Shown here in pieces: positions 63,460-64,000 of a DNA stretch of 64,000 bases. Below the pieces are notes generated by a model. That model saw nothing but the letters and a program-made list of their open reading frames with translations, was not told where the DNA came from and made no database searches. The position numbers and the translations under genes are program-made. Numbering within the stretch: position 1 is the stretch's first letter; each line of letters starts with the position of its first letter. This stretch comes from Pteria penguin (lineage: Eukaryota; Mollusca; Bivalvia; Pterioida; Pteriidae), in contig CM068589.1 of the NCBI GenBank assembly GCA_035048485.1, forward strand, positions 2,668,501 through 2,732,500, read 5' to 3'.

Positions 63460-63494
63460 GTATGTATTAAATATTTTAACCATTCTAGACGAGA

Positions 63495-64000
63495 TATCTC
63501 ATGGTCTCTGTATTATCATAGGTATCTCATGGTCTCTGTATCATCATAGCTATCTCATGGTCTCTGTATCATCATAGGTATCTCATGGCCTCTGTATCAT
63601 CATAAATATCTCATGGTCTCTGTATCATCATAGGTATCTCATGGTCTCTATAATATCATCATAAATATCTCATGGTCTCTGTATCATCATAGGTATCTCA
63701 TGGTCTCTGTATCATCATATATATCTCATGGTCTCTGTATCATCATAGGTATCTCATGGTCTCTGTATCATCATAGGTATATCATGGTCTCTGTATCATC
63801 ATAGGTATCTCATGGTCTCTATAATATCATCATAGGTATCTCATGGTCTCTGTATCATCATAGATATCTCATTGTCTCTGTATCATCATAGGTATCTCAT
63901 GGTCTCTATAATATCATCATAGGTATCTCATGGTCTCTGTATCATCATAGGTATCTCATGGTCTCTGTATCATCATAGGTATCTCATGGTCTCTATAATA
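63495..64000. repeat. 28-bp minisatellite running off the window end, at least 18 copies
   Basis: The unit is TATCTCATGGTCTCTGTATC followed by ATCATAGG; variants have TATAATATC. It begins 35 bp after the exon 43 donor and continues beyond 64000. Confidence 0.96.

Larger units (their letters stand above)
61869..63284. other. Intron 42: dispersed repeat copies and SINE fragment
   Basis: Holds three to four copies of the dispersed A/T-rich repeat (about 62530-63210) interrupted by a SINE fragment. Weakly repeated CAACCAATCAA sequence lies at about 62300-62440. The 5' part is unique. Confidence 0.75.

Noticed and set aside
61223..61672. Minus-strand open frame of 149 codons with hydrophobic stretches
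   Set aside because: It is the antisense of the degenerate CAGGTGAG repeat; the Trp/Leu/Phe-rich peptide is repetitive and not a membrane protein I can support.
609..63459. Pseudogene status because of the repeat load
   Set aside because: All 43 exons are open, all junction phases agree, and splice sites are good apart from one GC donor and one weak GT donor.

Overview
This window is eukaryotic and holds the central part of one large plus-strand gene: 43 coding exons between 609 and 63459. The exons carry about 10.2 kb of coding sequence (roughly 3,400 codons) in a 64 kb window. The protein is a homologue of fibrocystin-L (PKHD1L1): IPT/TIG repeats, a PA14 domain, a long linker, more IPT/TIG repeats around a cupredoxin-like module, then two G8 modules that are each followed by a parallel beta-helix region. 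Every exon boundary has a usable acceptor and donor, and the reading phase is continuous through all 42 introns with no stop or frameshift. The allele therefore looks intact. The first exons (signal peptide and early IPT repeats) and the last exons (end of the ectodomain, membrane segment, tail) lie outside the window.

The host is probably a mollusc, most likely a bivalve. The reasons are several tRNA-headed SINE families, a dispersed A/T-rich repeat of a type I associate with bivalve genomes, hAT-type non-autonomous transposons and very heavy minisatellite content. The species cannot be fixed by eye.

Layout: 1-608 upstream intron with two minisatellites; 609-821 end of an IPT domain; 1156-4644 PA14; 5128-15464 linker region, interrupted by a 907-bp hAT element and a 3.6-kb 46-bp array; 15848-26263 IPT repeats with a 6.5-kb 58-bp array; 27106-27770 cupredoxin-like module; 28453-33274 IPT repeats, four of them in one 1,180-nt exon; 33908-43637 first G8 plus beta-helix module; 44860-63459 second G8 plus beta-helix module, with a 6.2-kb 46-bp array at 52.0-58.2 kb.

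The unusual feature is the introns. More than a third of the window is tandem repeat, and several arrays were visibly born at splice sites. The monomers of the arrays after exons 17, 28, 30 and 36 are copies of the exon's own 3' end together with its 5' splice site. The arrays before exons 11 and 15 end in a monomer that supplies the real 3' splice site. Intron 41 is covered by arrays whose monomers carry CAGGTAAG, CAGGCAAGT or CAGGTGAG. The gene thus carries dozens of duplicated or decoy splice sites inside otherwise intact introns. All calls were made by reading; no alignment or database search was run.
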